From CAIWHR01 sp963734085 (GTDB lineage: Bacteria; Pseudomonadota; Gammaproteobacteria; Burkholderiales; Casimicrobiaceae): 64,000 bases of DNA. Positions 1 through 8,959 of this stretch are shown in pieces. Positions within the stretch are counted from its first letter, which is position 1. Each line of letters opens with the position of its first letter. The position numbers were made by a program, and so were the translations under genes. The stretch is taken from NCBI GenBank assembly GCA_963734085.1, contig CAVTFT010000007.1:682001-746000 (forward strand), written 5' to 3'. The notes under the pieces were generated by a model. That model saw only the letters and a program-made list of their open reading frames with translations, searched no databases and had not been told where the DNA came from.

Positions 1-345
1 CCCGCGGCAACGGCTTCCACCGCGCCGCGTCCCGCGCCGATGTGGCGACTGTATCGGGACGGCGTGGTGACCGGAATCCTCAATCCCAAGGTCGCGCTGT
101 TCCAGCTCGCGCTGTTTCCGCAGTTCGTCGACCCCGCGCAGGGCAGTGTCCTTGCGCAGAGTCTGGTCCTCGGCGTGACCGAGCTTGTGATCGTGTTCGC
201 GTTCGATGCCTCCTGCGTGCTCGCCGCTGCGGGCGTACGCAAGTGGCTCGATGCGCGACCCGGCTTTTCGCGCGGGTCGAAGCGCGTGCTCGCTGGCATC
301 TTCGCGGCGCTCGCGCTGAAGCTCGTGCTGGACGAGCGGCGATGA
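1..345 (+). CDS. LysE/RhtB-family amino-acid exporter, 3' part
   Basis: The reading frame is open from base 1, so the start lies before the window; 114 codons are visible. The segment GILNPKVALFQLALFPQFV is typical of the middle of LysE/RhtB transporters, which export amino acids or homoserine lactones across the inner membrane. Two hydrophobic stretches follow (roughly the last 60 residues), matching the C-terminal helices of the family. The stop TGA overlaps the ATG of the next transporter by 4 bases (ATGA), so the two are probably co-translated. The substrate cannot be told from this fragment. Confidence 0.8.
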   Translation, partial: PAATASTAPRPAPMWRLYRDGVVTGILNPKVALFQLALFPQFVDPAQGSVLAQSLVLGVTELVIVFAFDASCVLAAAGVRKWLDARPGFSRGSKRVLAGIFAALALKLVLDERR

Positions 346-1265
346 CGATTGCCGCGGCGCCGGCTGTCTATGCAAAGCTCGTGGCCGTCGCGCTGATCTG
401 GGGCGGCTCGTTCATCGCGGCGCGCGTCGTGGCGGTCGAGATGGCGGCGCCGACCGCGGCGCTGTGGCGCTATCTGATCGCAACGACCGCGCTGCTGGGC
501 ATGTCATTTGCGCTGGAGCGCGGCCTCCCGCGGCTCGCGCGCGCGCAGATCATCGGTGTGTGTCTGCTCGGAGCGACGGGCGTCGTCCTCTACAACGTCC
601 TTTTCATGTTCGGCATGCAGAGTGTAACGGCCTCGCGCGGATCGCTGATCATCGCGACGATACCGGTGGCGACGCTGCTGGGCGGCGCGATGTTCCTGCA
701 CGAACACCTGACGCTGCGGCGCGGTGTCGGCATTGTCCTGGCGCTTGTCGGTGTGGCAGTCGAGCTCGGCCACGGCAATCCGTTGGTGCTGTTCCAGGGC
801 CACGCCGGAATCGGCGAAGCGGCGCTCTTCGGCTGTGTGCTCTCGTGGGCCGCCTACACGCTACTCGGAAAGGGCTTGCTGAAGGAGCTGTCGCCACTGG
901 CGGCAACGACCTACGCGGCGATCGTCGGCACCGCGATGCTCGCGATGATCGGCGTTGCGACCGGCGATCTCGTGGTTCCCGCAGCGACGCTGCGCGGGTG
1001 GGTGGGCCTCGCGTTCCTCGGCCTTTTCGGCACCGCGCTCGCCTACATCTGGTTCTACGACGGCGTGCAGACGATCGGACCGGCCCGCTCGGCCGTGTTC
1101 GTGAACCTGGTGCCGATCGCGGCGATCGCGCTCGCCGTGCTGCTGCTGGGCGAACCGTTGGCACGATCGATGATCGTCGGCGGATCGCTCGTCGTCGCCG
1201 GTGTGTTCGTCATCAACTGGCCGGTCCGCGCCGAGGCGGCCCTGGCCGTGGCCGTGTCCGAGTGA
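342..1265 (+). CDS. EamA/DMT-superfamily permease
   Basis: A 307-residue inner-membrane protein with about ten hydrophobic segments arranged as two EamA repeats (about residues 8-140 and 160-295), the standard size and fold of drug/metabolite transporters. The N-terminal ALIWGGSFIAARV and the second-repeat FLGLFGTALAYIWFY are family hallmarks. The ATG is chosen because it overlaps the preceding stop by 4 bases. DMT permeases move metabolites, amino acids or drugs; nothing here identifies the substrate. Three codons (GTG-AGC-CCA-TGA) link its stop to the ATG of the next gene. Confidence 0.85.
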   Translation: MTIAAAPAVYAKLVAVALIWGGSFIAARVVAVEMAAPTAALWRYLIATTALLGMSFALERGLPRLARAQIIGVCLLGATGVVLYNVLFMFGMQSVTASRGSLIIATIPVATLLGGAMFLHEHLTLRRGVGIVLALVGVAVELGHGNPLVLFQGHAGIGEAALFGCVLSWAAYTLLGKGLLKELSPLAATTYAAIVGTAMLAMIGVATGDLVVPAATLRGWVGLAFLGLFGTALAYIWFYDGVQTIGPARSAVFVNLVPIAAIALAVLLLGEPLARSMIVGGSLVVAGVFVINWPVRAEAALAVAVSE

Positions 1266-1269
1266 GCCC

Positions 1270-2403
1270 ATGATCCTCACCGACACGCAGGCGCATATCC
1301 GCGACGTCGTGCGCGCATTCGCGCAAGCGGAACTCGCCCCGAATGCCGCGCGCTGGGACCGCGAGCATCATTTCCCGCGGGAAGAGCTCGCCGCGCTTGG
1401 CAAATTGGGGGCGCTCGGCGTCGTCACGCCCGAGCACTGGGGCGGTGCCGGTCTGGATTACGTTTCGCTCGCGTTGGCGCTGGAGGAGATCGCCGCCGGT
1501 GACGGCGCCACGTCGACGATCGTCAGCGTCCAGAATTCGGTCGTCTGCGGACCGATCCAGGCGTTCGGCACCGACGCGCAGAAGGAAACGTACCTGAAGC
1601 CGCTCGCGCGCGGCGAAATGCTGGGCTGTTTCTGCCTGAGCGAACCGCAGGTCGGCTCCGACGCCGGCGCCATCGCGACGCGCGCGGAACGCCACGGCGA
1701 CCACTACGTGCTGAACGGCGTCAAGCAATTCATCACGACCGGCAAAAACGCCGACGTCGCGGTCGTTTTCGCCGTGACCGACAGGGCAGCGGGCAAGAAA
1801 GGAATTTCCGGTTTCATCGTCGAGACGGCGACCCCCGGCTATCTCGTCGCGCGGATCGAGGAAAAGCTCGGCCAGCGCGCGTCCGACACGGCGCAGATCG
1901 TGTTCGAGAATTGCAAGGTGCCGACGGCGAACCTGCTGGGACGCGAAGGCGAAGGCTATCGGATCGCGCTCTCCAATCTGGAAGCGGGCCGCATCGGCAT
2001 CGCCGCGCAAGCGGTCGGGATGGCGCGCGCTGCCTTCGACGCCGCGCTCGCCTATGCGCGGGAGCGGACGAGCTTCGGCAAGGCGCTGACCGAGCATCAG
2101 GCGGTCAATTTCAAGCTCGCCGACATGGCGACGCAGGTGGAAGTGGCGCGGCAGATGGTCTGGCACGCCGCGGCGTTGCGCGACGCCGGGGAGCCATGCC
2201 TGAAGGAGGCATCGATGGCGAAGCTCTTCGCCTCCGAAATGGCCGAGCGCGTGTGTTCGGACGCGATCCAGATCCACGGCGGCTACGGCTACCTCGGCGA
2301 TTTTCCGGTTGAACGGATCTACCGCGACGTGCGCGTGTGCCAGATCTACGAAGGCACGAGCGAGATCCAGCGCCTGGTGATCGGCCGCGCGCTCGCCCGC
2401 TGA
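1270..2403 (+). CDS. acyl-CoA dehydrogenase (short-chain type)
   Basis: A 377-residue FAD-dependent acyl-CoA dehydrogenase of normal length, oxidising an acyl-CoA to the 2-enoyl-CoA. Visible signatures are the FAD/substrate loop CFCLSEPQVGSDAG, the central FITTGKNADV segment and, near the C-terminus, QIYEGTSEIQRLVIGR with the catalytic glutamate at about residue 361. That Glu position fits short- or medium-chain enzymes; isovaleryl-CoA dehydrogenases use a different Glu, so despite the leucine-pathway neighbours I do not call this Ivd. It could act on butyryl-CoA or a branched short acyl-CoA. It heads a run of closely spaced catabolic genes. Confidence 0.88.
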   Translation: MILTDTQAHIRDVVRAFAQAELAPNAARWDREHHFPREELAALGKLGALGVVTPEHWGGAGLDYVSLALALEEIAAGDGATSTIVSVQNSVVCGPIQAFGTDAQKETYLKPLARGEMLGCFCLSEPQVGSDAGAIATRAERHGDHYVLNGVKQFITTGKNADVAVVFAVTDRAAGKKGISGFIVETATPGYLVARIEEKLGQRASDTAQIVFENCKVPTANLLGREGEGYRIALSNLEAGRIGIAAQAVGMARAAFDAALAYARERTSFGKALTEHQAVNFKLADMATQVEVARQMVWHAAALRDAGEPCLKEASMAKLFASEMAERVCSDAIQIHGGYGYLGDFPVERIYRDVRVCQIYEGTSEIQRLVIGRALAR

Positions 2404-2426
2404 AACCCGGATCCGGAAGGAGCGCG

Positions 2427-3032
2427 ATGGCTGCGCCGATCGACTTCTATTTCGACTTCTCGTCGCCGTACGGCTATCTCGCGTCGCAGAGGATCGAGGC
2501 GCTCGCCGCGAAGCACGGCCGCGCTGTCGATTGGCGCCCGATGCTGCTCGGCGTCGCCTTCAAGCGCGTCGGCACGGCGCCGCTCGTCGACTACCCGCTG
2601 AAGGGCGACTATTCGAAGCATGACATGGAGCGGAGCGCCCGTTTCCATGGCATCGCCGATTTTCGAATGCCCTCCCGTTTTCCGATCCCGACACAGGCGG
2701 CGGCGCGCGTGGTGGTGTGGCAGAAGATGCTTGACCCCGCGCGCGCGACGCGGGTCGCCAAGGCGTTGTTCCACGCTTACTGGGTCGACGACATCGATAT
2801 TTCGGCGCCGGACACGGCCGTGGATGTCGCGGCGAAGGAAGGCGTCGACGCCGCCGCCGCGCGCACGGCGATCGACGATCCGGCGATCAAGGAGACGCTC
2901 AAGCGCGAAGTGGACGGGGCCATCGCGCGCGGCGTGTTCGGGTCACCGTTCGTCATCGTCGACGGCGAGCCGTTCTGGGGGCTCGATCGCTTCGAGCAGA
3001 TCGACAGGTGGCTCATCACGGGCGGCTTTTGA
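2427..3032 (+). CDS. 2-hydroxychromene-2-carboxylate isomerase family (DsbA fold), copy 1
   Basis: A 201-residue DsbA-fold protein of the kappa-GST/HCCA-isomerase family. The N-terminal DFYFDFSSPYGYL carries the Ser-Pro active-site turn (S12-S13-P14) that replaces the CxxC of DsbA, and the C-terminal part has GVFGSPFVIVDGEPFWG with the cis-Pro loop and a WG-x-DR ending. Known members isomerise a hydroxychromene carboxylate with glutathione in naphthalene breakdown, but most genomic members have unknown substrates. The ATG is preceded by a good ribosome site (GGAAGGAG, 2414-2421). A paralogue is encoded at 11263-11952 in the same cluster. Confidence 0.85.
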   Translation: MAAPIDFYFDFSSPYGYLASQRIEALAAKHGRAVDWRPMLLGVAFKRVGTAPLVDYPLKGDYSKHDMERSARFHGIADFRMPSRFPIPTQAAARVVVWQKMLDPARATRVAKALFHAYWVDDIDISAPDTAVDVAAKEGVDAAAARTAIDDPAIKETLKREVDGAIARGVFGSPFVIVDGEPFWGLDRFEQIDRWLITGGF

Positions 3033-3036
3033 CACG

Positions 3037-3672
3037 ATGTCCGAATTCACACTCTACTGTTTCGCGCAGTCGGGCAATTGCTACAAGCCGGCGCTAATGC
3101 TCGAGCTCGCGGACGCCGACTGGGCGCCTCGCTTCGTCGACTATTTCGGCGGCGAGACGCGCACGCCCGCCTATCGCGCGATCAACGTGATGGGCGAGGC
3201 GCCCGTGCTCGAACATCGCGGCGAACGGCTGTCGCAATCGGGCGTGATCCTCGATTATCTCGCGGAGAAGCTTGGCAAGTTCGGCCCCGCCGATGCTGCG
3301 GAACGGCGCGAGATCCTGCGCTGGCTTCTGTGGGACAACCACAAGCTCACCAGCTACACGGCGACCTACCGGTTCATGCGCGCGTTCACCAGAGATCCGA
3401 ACCCGGCAGTCGTGGACATTTTCCGCAAGCGCGCGGAGACGGCGTGGGGCGTCCTCGATGCGCATCTCGCGGATCGCCGCTATGTCGTTGGCGACCGGCC
3501 CACCATTGCCGACCTTTCTCTTTGCGGGTACCTGTTCTGGCCGGAGGAAATCGGCGTCGACTGGAGCGCCTATCCCGGGATTCGCGGCTGGCTCGAACGG
3601 ATACAATCCGAGCCGCGTTGGGTGCATCCGTACACGTTGATGCCGGGGCATCCGCTGCCGCCTCCCGCCTGA
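3037..3672 (+). CDS. glutathione S-transferase family protein
   Basis: A 211-residue cytosolic GST. The thioredoxin-like N-domain (about 1-80) contains MGEAPVLEHRGERLSQSGVI, where the cis-Pro before VL and the QS pair bind glutathione. The helical C-domain carries the VGDRPTIADLSLCGYL structural motif with its conserved Asp. The gene starts 4 bases after the DsbA-fold isomerase stop and ends 8 bases before mccB, so it is part of the same transcript. A glutathione-linked isomerase and a GST side by side suggest a shared thiol-dependent step, but the substrate is unknown. Confidence 0.85.
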   Translation: MSEFTLYCFAQSGNCYKPALMLELADADWAPRFVDYFGGETRTPAYRAINVMGEAPVLEHRGERLSQSGVILDYLAEKLGKFGPADAAERREILRWLLWDNHKLTSYTATYRFMRAFTRDPNPAVVDIFRKRAETAWGVLDAHLADRRYVVGDRPTIADLSLCGYLFWPEEIGVDWSAYPGIRGWLERIQSEPRWVHPYTLMPGHPLPPPA

Positions 3673-3680
3673 CGCCCTCC

Positions 3681-5288
3681 ATGCCCGTCATTGAATCGAA
3701 GCTAGATCCGCGCGACGCGACGTTCGCCAGGAACCGCGACGCGATGACGGCGCTCGTCGCCGACCTGAAGGCGAAAGTCGCCGAGATCGAGCAGGGCGGC
3801 GGCGAAGGCCCGCGCGCGAAGCACGTCGCGCGCGGGAAGGTCCTGCCGCGTGAGCGCATCCGGGCGCTCGTCGACGCCGGCTCCCCGTTCCTCGAATTCT
3901 CGCAGCTCGCGGCGTACGGGATGTACGACGACAACATCGCGGCGGCCGGAATCATCACGGGGATCGGACGCGTTTCCGGCCGCGAATGCGTGATCGTCTG
4001 CAACGACGCAACGGTCAAAGGCGGCACCTACTATCCGCTGACCGTGAAGAAGCACCTGCGCGCGCAGGACATCGCCCGCGAAAACAACCTGCCGTGCATC
4101 TACCTCGTCGATTCGGGCGGTGCCAACCTGCCGAACCAGACCGACGTCTTTCCCGATCGCGATCACTTCGGGCGGATCTTCTACAACCAGGCGACGATGT
4201 CGGCGCAGGGCATCCCGCAGATCGCGGTGGTCATGGGCTCGTGCACGGCCGGCGGCGCCTACGTCCCGGCGATGTCCGACGAGTCGATCATCGTCAAGGA
4301 CCAGGGAACGATCTTTCTGGGCGGGCCGCCGCTGGTCAAGGCGGCCACCGGCGAAATGGTGTCGGCCGAAGAGCTGGGCGGCGCCGACGTGCACACCCGC
4401 GTCTCCGGCGTCGCCGATCATCTCGCCCTCAACGACCACCATGCGCTCGCGATCGCCCGGCGCATCGTCGGTCATCTCAATCGCCCGAAGCATCCCGCGC
4501 TGGAAGTAACGGAACCGGTCGCGCCGAAGTACGCCGCCGAGGAGATCTACGGCGTCATCAGCGCGGACATCAAGAAGCCCTACGACGTGCGCGAGGTGAT
4601 TGCGCGCGTCGTTGACGGCAGCGAGCTCGACGAATTCAAGGCGCGTTACGGCACGACGCTCGTCACCGGCTTCGCGCGGATCTGGGGCTATCCGGTCGGG
4701 ATCGTCGCCAACAACGGCATCCTCTTTTCCGAATCGGCGCTGAAGGGCGCGCACTTCATCGAGCTCTGCGCGCAGCGCGGTGTCCCGCTCATATTCCTGC
4801 AGAACGTCACCGGCTTCATGGTCGGGCAGAAATACGAGGCAGGGGGCATCGCCAGCGACGGCGCCAAGATGGTGACGGCGGTGTCGTGCGCGCAGGTGCC
4901 GAAGTTCACCGTGATCATCGGCGGCAGTTACGGCGCCGGCAACTACGGAATGTGCGGCCGCGCGTTTTCTCCCCGCTTCCTGTGGATGTGGCCCAACGCC
5001 CGCATCTCCGTCATGGGCGGCGAGCAGGCGGCGATCGTGCTGGCCACGGTCCGCCGCGATGCCATCGAGGCGAAGGGTGGCGCGTGGAGTGCGGACGACG
5101 AGGAAGCGTTCCGCGCGCCGATCCGGGCTCAGTACGAGCGCGAGGGCCATCCCTACTTTGCCAGCGCGCGGGTGTGGGACGATGGGGTGATCGATCCCGT
5201 CGACACCCGCCGCGTTCTCGCGCTTGCGATATCGGCGTCGCTCAACCGGGCGATCGAGCCGACGAAGTTTGGCGTGTTTCGAATGTGA
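3681..5288 (+). CDS. mccB: 3-methylcrotonyl-CoA carboxylase, beta (carboxyltransferase) subunit
   Basis: A 535-residue carboxyltransferase that moves CO2 from biotin to 3-methylcrotonyl-CoA in leucine breakdown. The N-domain shows RERIRALVDAGSPFLE and YLVDSGGANLPNQ; the C-domain shows NVTGFMVGQKYEAGGIASDG and GGSYGAGNYGMCGRAF, which place it with MccB (LiuB) rather than PccB. Length is exactly as expected. The alpha subunit (mccA) is three genes downstream, split off by the hydratase and a DUF4126 gene. The stop overlaps a GTG in frame with the next gene, so the hydratase may start 12 bases earlier than annotated. Confidence 0.95.
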   Translation: MPVIESKLDPRDATFARNRDAMTALVADLKAKVAEIEQGGGEGPRAKHVARGKVLPRERIRALVDAGSPFLEFSQLAAYGMYDDNIAAAGIITGIGRVSGRECVIVCNDATVKGGTYYPLTVKKHLRAQDIARENNLPCIYLVDSGGANLPNQTDVFPDRDHFGRIFYNQATMSAQGIPQIAVVMGSCTAGGAYVPAMSDESIIVKDQGTIFLGGPPLVKAATGEMVSAEELGGADVHTRVSGVADHLALNDHHALAIARRIVGHLNRPKHPALEVTEPVAPKYAAEEIYGVISADIKKPYDVREVIARVVDGSELDEFKARYGTTLVTGFARIWGYPVGIVANNGILFSESALKGAHFIELCAQRGVPLIFLQNVTGFMVGQKYEAGGIASDGAKMVTAVSCAQVPKFTVIIGGSYGAGNYGMCGRAFSPRFLWMWPNARISVMGGEQAAIVLATVRRDAIEAKGGAWSADDEEAFRAPIRAQYEREGHPYFASARVWDDGVIDPVDTRRVLALAISASLNRAIEPTKFGVFRM

Positions 5289-5296
5289 GGGGCTTC

Positions 5297-6175
5297 ATGG
5301 CCAAGGCAGGAACGAAAGCGGCGAGCGGGAAACGCGGAACCGGCGGCAAGCCGAAGAGATCGGTTGGCGCGGCCCCGTCCTATGCAACGCTCGATGTCGA
5401 GATCCGCAATGCGATTGCGCTCGTGGCGCTCGCCCGGCCGGACGTCCACAATGCCTTCGACGAGACGTTGATCGCCGAGTTGACCCGAGCGCTCGTAGCG
5501 CTTGACGCCGACTCTGCGGTGCGCGCCGTCGTGCTCCACGGCCACGGCAGGAGCTTCTGCGCCGGCGCCGATCTCAACTGGATGAAAAAAACGGCGAGCT
5601 ACGGCCATGCCGAGAACCTCGCCGACGCCAACGCGCTCGCTGCGATGCTGCGGACGCTCTACATGCTGGGCAAGCCGACGATTGCGCGCGTGCATGGCGC
5701 GGCGTACGGCGGCGGCGCCGGCCTCGTCGCGTGCTGCGACATCGCGTTCGCGACGCAGGACGCGACGTTCGCGTTTTCCGAGGCGAAGCTCGGGCTCATC
5801 CCGGCGACGATCGGGCCTTACGTCGTCGAAGCGATCGGCGCGCGGATGGCGCGACGCTACTTCGTCACCGGCGAGCGCTTCACCGCGGCGGAGGCCTACC
5901 GGATCGGCCTCGTCCACGACCTTGCCACGCTCGAGGCGATCGACGAGCGGATCAACGAGCTCCTGGGTGCGCTCATTGTCGCCGGCCCGCATGCGCAGGC
6001 GGAGGCGAAAGCGCTGATCCGCGCCATCGCGCACCGGCCGATCGGCGATGCCATCATCGCCGACACTGCGGCGCGGATCGCCAGAGTCCGCGCCTCGCCC
6101 GAAGCGAAGGAAGGCGTCGCCGCGTTTCTTGCGAAACGGCGAGCCGTCTGGGTTCCGGCCGCGCTGGACGAATGA
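5297..6175 (+). CDS. enoyl-CoA hydratase/isomerase, probable methylglutaconyl-CoA hydratase
   Basis: A 292-residue crotonase-fold protein. GRSFCAGADLNWMKK and RVHGAAYGGGAGLVACCDIAFA form the oxyanion hole; SEAKLGLIPATIGPYVV follows. Position between mccB and mccA and the LNWMK motif fit methylglutaconyl-CoA hydratase (LiuC), which hydrates 3-methylglutaconyl-CoA to HMG-CoA. Unusually, about 28 Lys/Gly/Ala-rich residues precede the crotonase domain; this basic tail may be an extension or a sign that translation starts further in. The annotated ATG is at 5297; a GTG at 5285 overlaps the mccB stop and is in frame. The stop overlaps the next ATG by 4 bases. Confidence 0.88.
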   Translation: MAKAGTKAASGKRGTGGKPKRSVGAAPSYATLDVEIRNAIALVALARPDVHNAFDETLIAELTRALVALDADSAVRAVVLHGHGRSFCAGADLNWMKKTASYGHAENLADANALAAMLRTLYMLGKPTIARVHGAAYGGGAGLVACCDIAFATQDATFAFSEAKLGLIPATIGPYVVEAIGARMARRYFVTGERFTAAEAYRIGLVHDLATLEAIDERINELLGALIVAGPHAQAEAKALIRAIAHRPIGDAIIADTAARIARVRASPEAKEGVAAFLAKRRAVWVPAALDE

Positions 6176-6825
6176 ACACGATTCCGGGCCTTGCGGCGTT
6201 CGACACCTGGCAGCTGGTCGCGCTCGCCGCGGCGGTGGGCTGGGCGAGCGGCATCCGCCTCTACGCGGTGCTGTTCATCCTTGGCGGGCTCGGCTATTTG
6301 CACTGGATCGAGCTGCCCGGCGGGCTCGCGCTGCTCGCGCACCCATGGGTGCTCGCCGCATCAGGCTTCATGTTTTTCGTCGAGTTTTTCGCCGACAAGA
6401 TCCCGGGCGTCGATACGCTGTGGGACACCGTCCACACGTTCATTCGCATTCCGGCTGGGGCCGCCCTGGCGGCGAGCGTGTTCGGGGACTCGTCGGCGGC
6501 AGCCACACTCGCGGCAGCGATTCTGGGAGGCACGCTAGCCGCAGGCAGCCATTTCGCGAAAGCCGGCAGCCGCGCCGCGATCAATTTGTCGCCCGAGCCC
6601 TTCTCGAACTGGGCTGCATCGTTCGGTGAAGAGCTCGCCGTCGGCACGGTGCTGTGGCTCGCGTTCGCGTATCCGCTTGCCGCGCTCGTCGTGCTCGCCG
6701 CGCTCGTTGTTTTCATGATCTGGCTCATTCCCAGAGTGTGGCGCTTCATCGGCGCGCTCGTCGGCAGGGTGACCGGAGCGCGACGGGATGCCGGCAGCGT
6801 CGGTAAGCCGCACGCCGATGTTTGA
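6172..6825 (+). CDS. DUF4126 family membrane protein
   Basis: A 217-residue protein with four or five hydrophobic segments and the DUF4126 pattern GWASGIRLYAVLFILGGLG near the N-terminus and FFVEFFADKIPGVDTLWD in the first loop. The function of the family is unknown to me. It lies between the methylglutaconyl-CoA hydratase (4-base overlap) and mccA (8-base overlap), so it is translated together with the leucine pathway. A C-terminal tail after the last helix is basic and probably cytoplasmic. Confidence 0.8.
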   Translation: MNTIPGLAAFDTWQLVALAAAVGWASGIRLYAVLFILGGLGYLHWIELPGGLALLAHPWVLAASGFMFFVEFFADKIPGVDTLWDTVHTFIRIPAGAALAASVFGDSSAAATLAAAILGGTLAAGSHFAKAGSRAAINLSPEPFSNWAASFGEELAVGTVLWLAFAYPLAALVVLAALVVFMIWLIPRVWRFIGALVGRVTGARRDAGSVGKPHADV

Positions 6826-8827
6826 CAAGATCCTGATCGCGAACCGCGGCGAGATCGCCGTTCGCGTTGCGCGCACCGCAAGGCGGATGGGCATTCGCAC
6901 GGTGGCTGTCTATTCCGATGCCGACGCTAGAGCGTTGCACGTCGCCGCGTGCGATGAAGCGTATCGGCTCGGCCCGCCACCGCCGCGCGAGAGCTATCTC
7001 GACGGCGAGGCGATCATCGCGATCGCGAAGAAATCGGGCGTGCAGGCGATCCATCCGGGGTATGGGTTCCTGTCCGAGAACGAGCTCTTCGCCGCCGCCT
7101 GCGCGCGCGCCGGGCTCGTGTTCATCGGGCCGCCGCCGGCGGCGATCGCGGCGATGGGCTCGAAATCGGCCGCCAAACGGATCATGGGCGCCGCCAAAGT
7201 GCCGCTCGTTCCCGGCTATCACGGCGACGATCAGAACGCCGGGCTGCTCGCGCGCGAGGCCGCGACGATCGGCTACCCGGTGCTGATCAAGGCGACCGCG
7301 GGCGGCGGCGGCAAAGGAATGAAGATCGCCGAGGGCGCGTCGGAATTCCCCGCGGCGCTCGCCTCGGCGCAACGCGAGGCGAAGGCGGCGTTCGGCGACG
7401 ACCGCGTGCTGATCGAGAAATACCTGACCGCGCCGCGGCACATCGAGATTCAGGTGTTCGCCGACACGCACGGCAACGCCGTTTACCTCTTCGAGCGCGA
7501 CTGCTCGGTGCAGCGCCGGCATCAGAAAGTGCTGGAGGAAGCGCCGGCGCCGGGGATGAAGCCGGCGCACCGGCGCGCAATGGGCGAGGCGGCCGTGGCT
7601 GCGGCCAAGGCAATCGGCTACGTCGGCGCCGGCACCGTCGAATTCATCGCCGCCGAGACGTTCGCGCGCGATGGGGCGTTCTACTTCATGGAGATGAACA
7701 CGCGGCTGCAGGTCGAGCACCCGGTTACCGAGATGATCACGGGGGAGGACCTGGTCGAATGGCAGCTTCGCGTCGCTGCCGGGGAGCCGCTCCCGAAGCG
7801 CCAGAACGAGCTCGAAATTTGCGGCCACGCGATCGAGGCGCGCATCTACGCCGAGGATCCCGATCGCGGTTTCCTGCCGTCGATCGGCAAGCTCGTGCAC
7901 TTGTCGGCGCCGGAAACCGACGCGACGGTGCGGGTCGATACCGGCGTTCGCGAAGGCGACGAGATTTCGCCGTGGTACGACCCGATGATCGCCAAGCTGA
8001 TCGTTCACGGCGAAGACCGCGCCGCGGCGCTGCGGCGGCTCGCCGAGGCGCTCGGCGCATTCGAGATCGTCGGCGTCGCAACCAACGTCGCGCTGCTGCA
8101 GCGGATCGTCGCGCACCCGGCGTTCACGTCGGGCAGCGTCGATACGGGTCTCATCGCCCGGCACCACGCGGCGCTCTTCCCCAAGGCGACGCCGGCGACG
8201 GACGACGAGCTGCTCGCGGTGGCGCTGGCCGAGGTCCGCTCGCTCGTGGCGGCGCGCGCCGCGGCGGCGCGAACGACGGACGATCCGCATTCGCCCTGGC
8301 ATGCGGTCGATCCCTGGTGGCCGGCAAGTGCATCCCATGCGATCGGCATCGTGTTCGGCGACGGCGATGCCCGCCGCGAGATCGCAGTACGCCGCGCGGG
8401 CAGCGATTGGCGGGTGACGTGGCCGACGCGTGAGACGACGGCGCGCGTCACCGCCGATGACTGCCGGCTCGCCATCACCGCGGCAGGCGCCGAGTTCCAC
8501 GCCACCGTCGTGCCGCAGGGCGAGGAGCGTCATGTGTTCTGCCATGGCGTGCATCGGAAGCTCCTGCTGATCGATCCGCTTGCGCACGCCGGCGAAGACG
8601 AAGCGCACGGCGGCCACCTGATGGCGCCGATGTCGGGCACCGTCATCGCCGTGATGGTCAGGGCCGGCGACAAGGTGGATCGTGGCGCGCCGCTGCTGAT
8701 CCTCGAAGCGATGAAAATGGAGCACACGATCGCCGCGCCCGCGGCGGGCGTCGTGCGGACCGTCAACTACCGCGCCGGCGACCGGGTCAAGGAAGGCGCC
8801 GACCTCGCCGACATTGACGATGCCTAG
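6818..8827 (+). CDS. mccA: 3-methylcrotonyl-CoA carboxylase, alpha (biotin carboxylase) subunit
   Basis: A 669-residue biotin-containing subunit that carboxylates its own biotin with ATP and bicarbonate. In order: biotin-carboxylase N-domain (FDKILIANRGEIAVRV), ATP-grasp domain with the glycine-rich KATAGGGGKGMKI loop, EMNTRLQVEHPVTEM and the C-terminal carboxylase domain, then a linker and a biotinyl domain with EAMKMEH (biotinylated lysine about residue 633). Length is typical of MccA/LiuD. Start ATG 6818 is chosen from the conserved N-terminus; a second ATG lies 30 bases upstream in the same frame. The gene depends on biotin, made by the bio genes at 40474-45314. Confidence 0.95.
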   Translation: MFDKILIANRGEIAVRVARTARRMGIRTVAVYSDADARALHVAACDEAYRLGPPPPRESYLDGEAIIAIAKKSGVQAIHPGYGFLSENELFAAACARAGLVFIGPPPAAIAAMGSKSAAKRIMGAAKVPLVPGYHGDDQNAGLLAREAATIGYPVLIKATAGGGGKGMKIAEGASEFPAALASAQREAKAAFGDDRVLIEKYLTAPRHIEIQVFADTHGNAVYLFERDCSVQRRHQKVLEEAPAPGMKPAHRRAMGEAAVAAAKAIGYVGAGTVEFIAAETFARDGAFYFMEMNTRLQVEHPVTEMITGEDLVEWQLRVAAGEPLPKRQNELEICGHAIEARIYAEDPDRGFLPSIGKLVHLSAPETDATVRVDTGVREGDEISPWYDPMIAKLIVHGEDRAAALRRLAEALGAFEIVGVATNVALLQRIVAHPAFTSGSVDTGLIARHHAALFPKATPATDDELLAVALAEVRSLVAARAAAARTTDDPHSPWHAVDPWWPASASHAIGIVFGDGDARREIAVRRAGSDWRVTWPTRETTARVTADDCRLAITAAGAEFHATVVPQGEERHVFCHGVHRKLLLIDPLAHAGEDEAHGGHLMAPMSGTVIAVMVRAGDKVDRGAPLLILEAMKMEHTIAAPAAGVVRTVNYRAGDRVKEGADLADIDDA

Positions 8828-8888
8828 CGACGCCTGCAGCGAGCGGCCCCGGCCGAAGGCGAGGGGAGGCGAGCAATTGCCAGTCGGC

Positions 8889-8942
8889 GCAGGCGGCCGA
8901 CGTTTCGGCGCGACGAATCGCACCGGTAGTGTGGAGGCCGCG
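8889..8942 (+). repeat. 54-bp dispersed repeat, family 2, copy A (inside a 47-codon mini-ORF)
   Basis: This stretch shares its skeleton with 48495-48549 and 50078-50130: a GCGGCCGAC start, a TTCG/ACGAAT middle and a GGAGGCCGCG end. It lies between mccA and ghrA. The whole space is open as one frame, 8820-8963, that starts with an ATG overlapping the mccA stop by 8 bases and ends with a TGA overlapping the ghrA ATG (ATGA). Copy B is read in the same frame. Whether the 47-residue peptide is made is unknown. Confidence 0.5.
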
Positions 8943-8959
8943 GCGGGCCGCTCGAGTCG

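Noticed and set aside
1270..2403. Calling the acyl-CoA dehydrogenase isovaleryl-CoA dehydrogenase from its neighbours
   Set aside because: The catalytic Glu is in the YEGTSEIQ position of short/medium-chain enzymes, not that of isovaleryl-CoA dehydrogenase.
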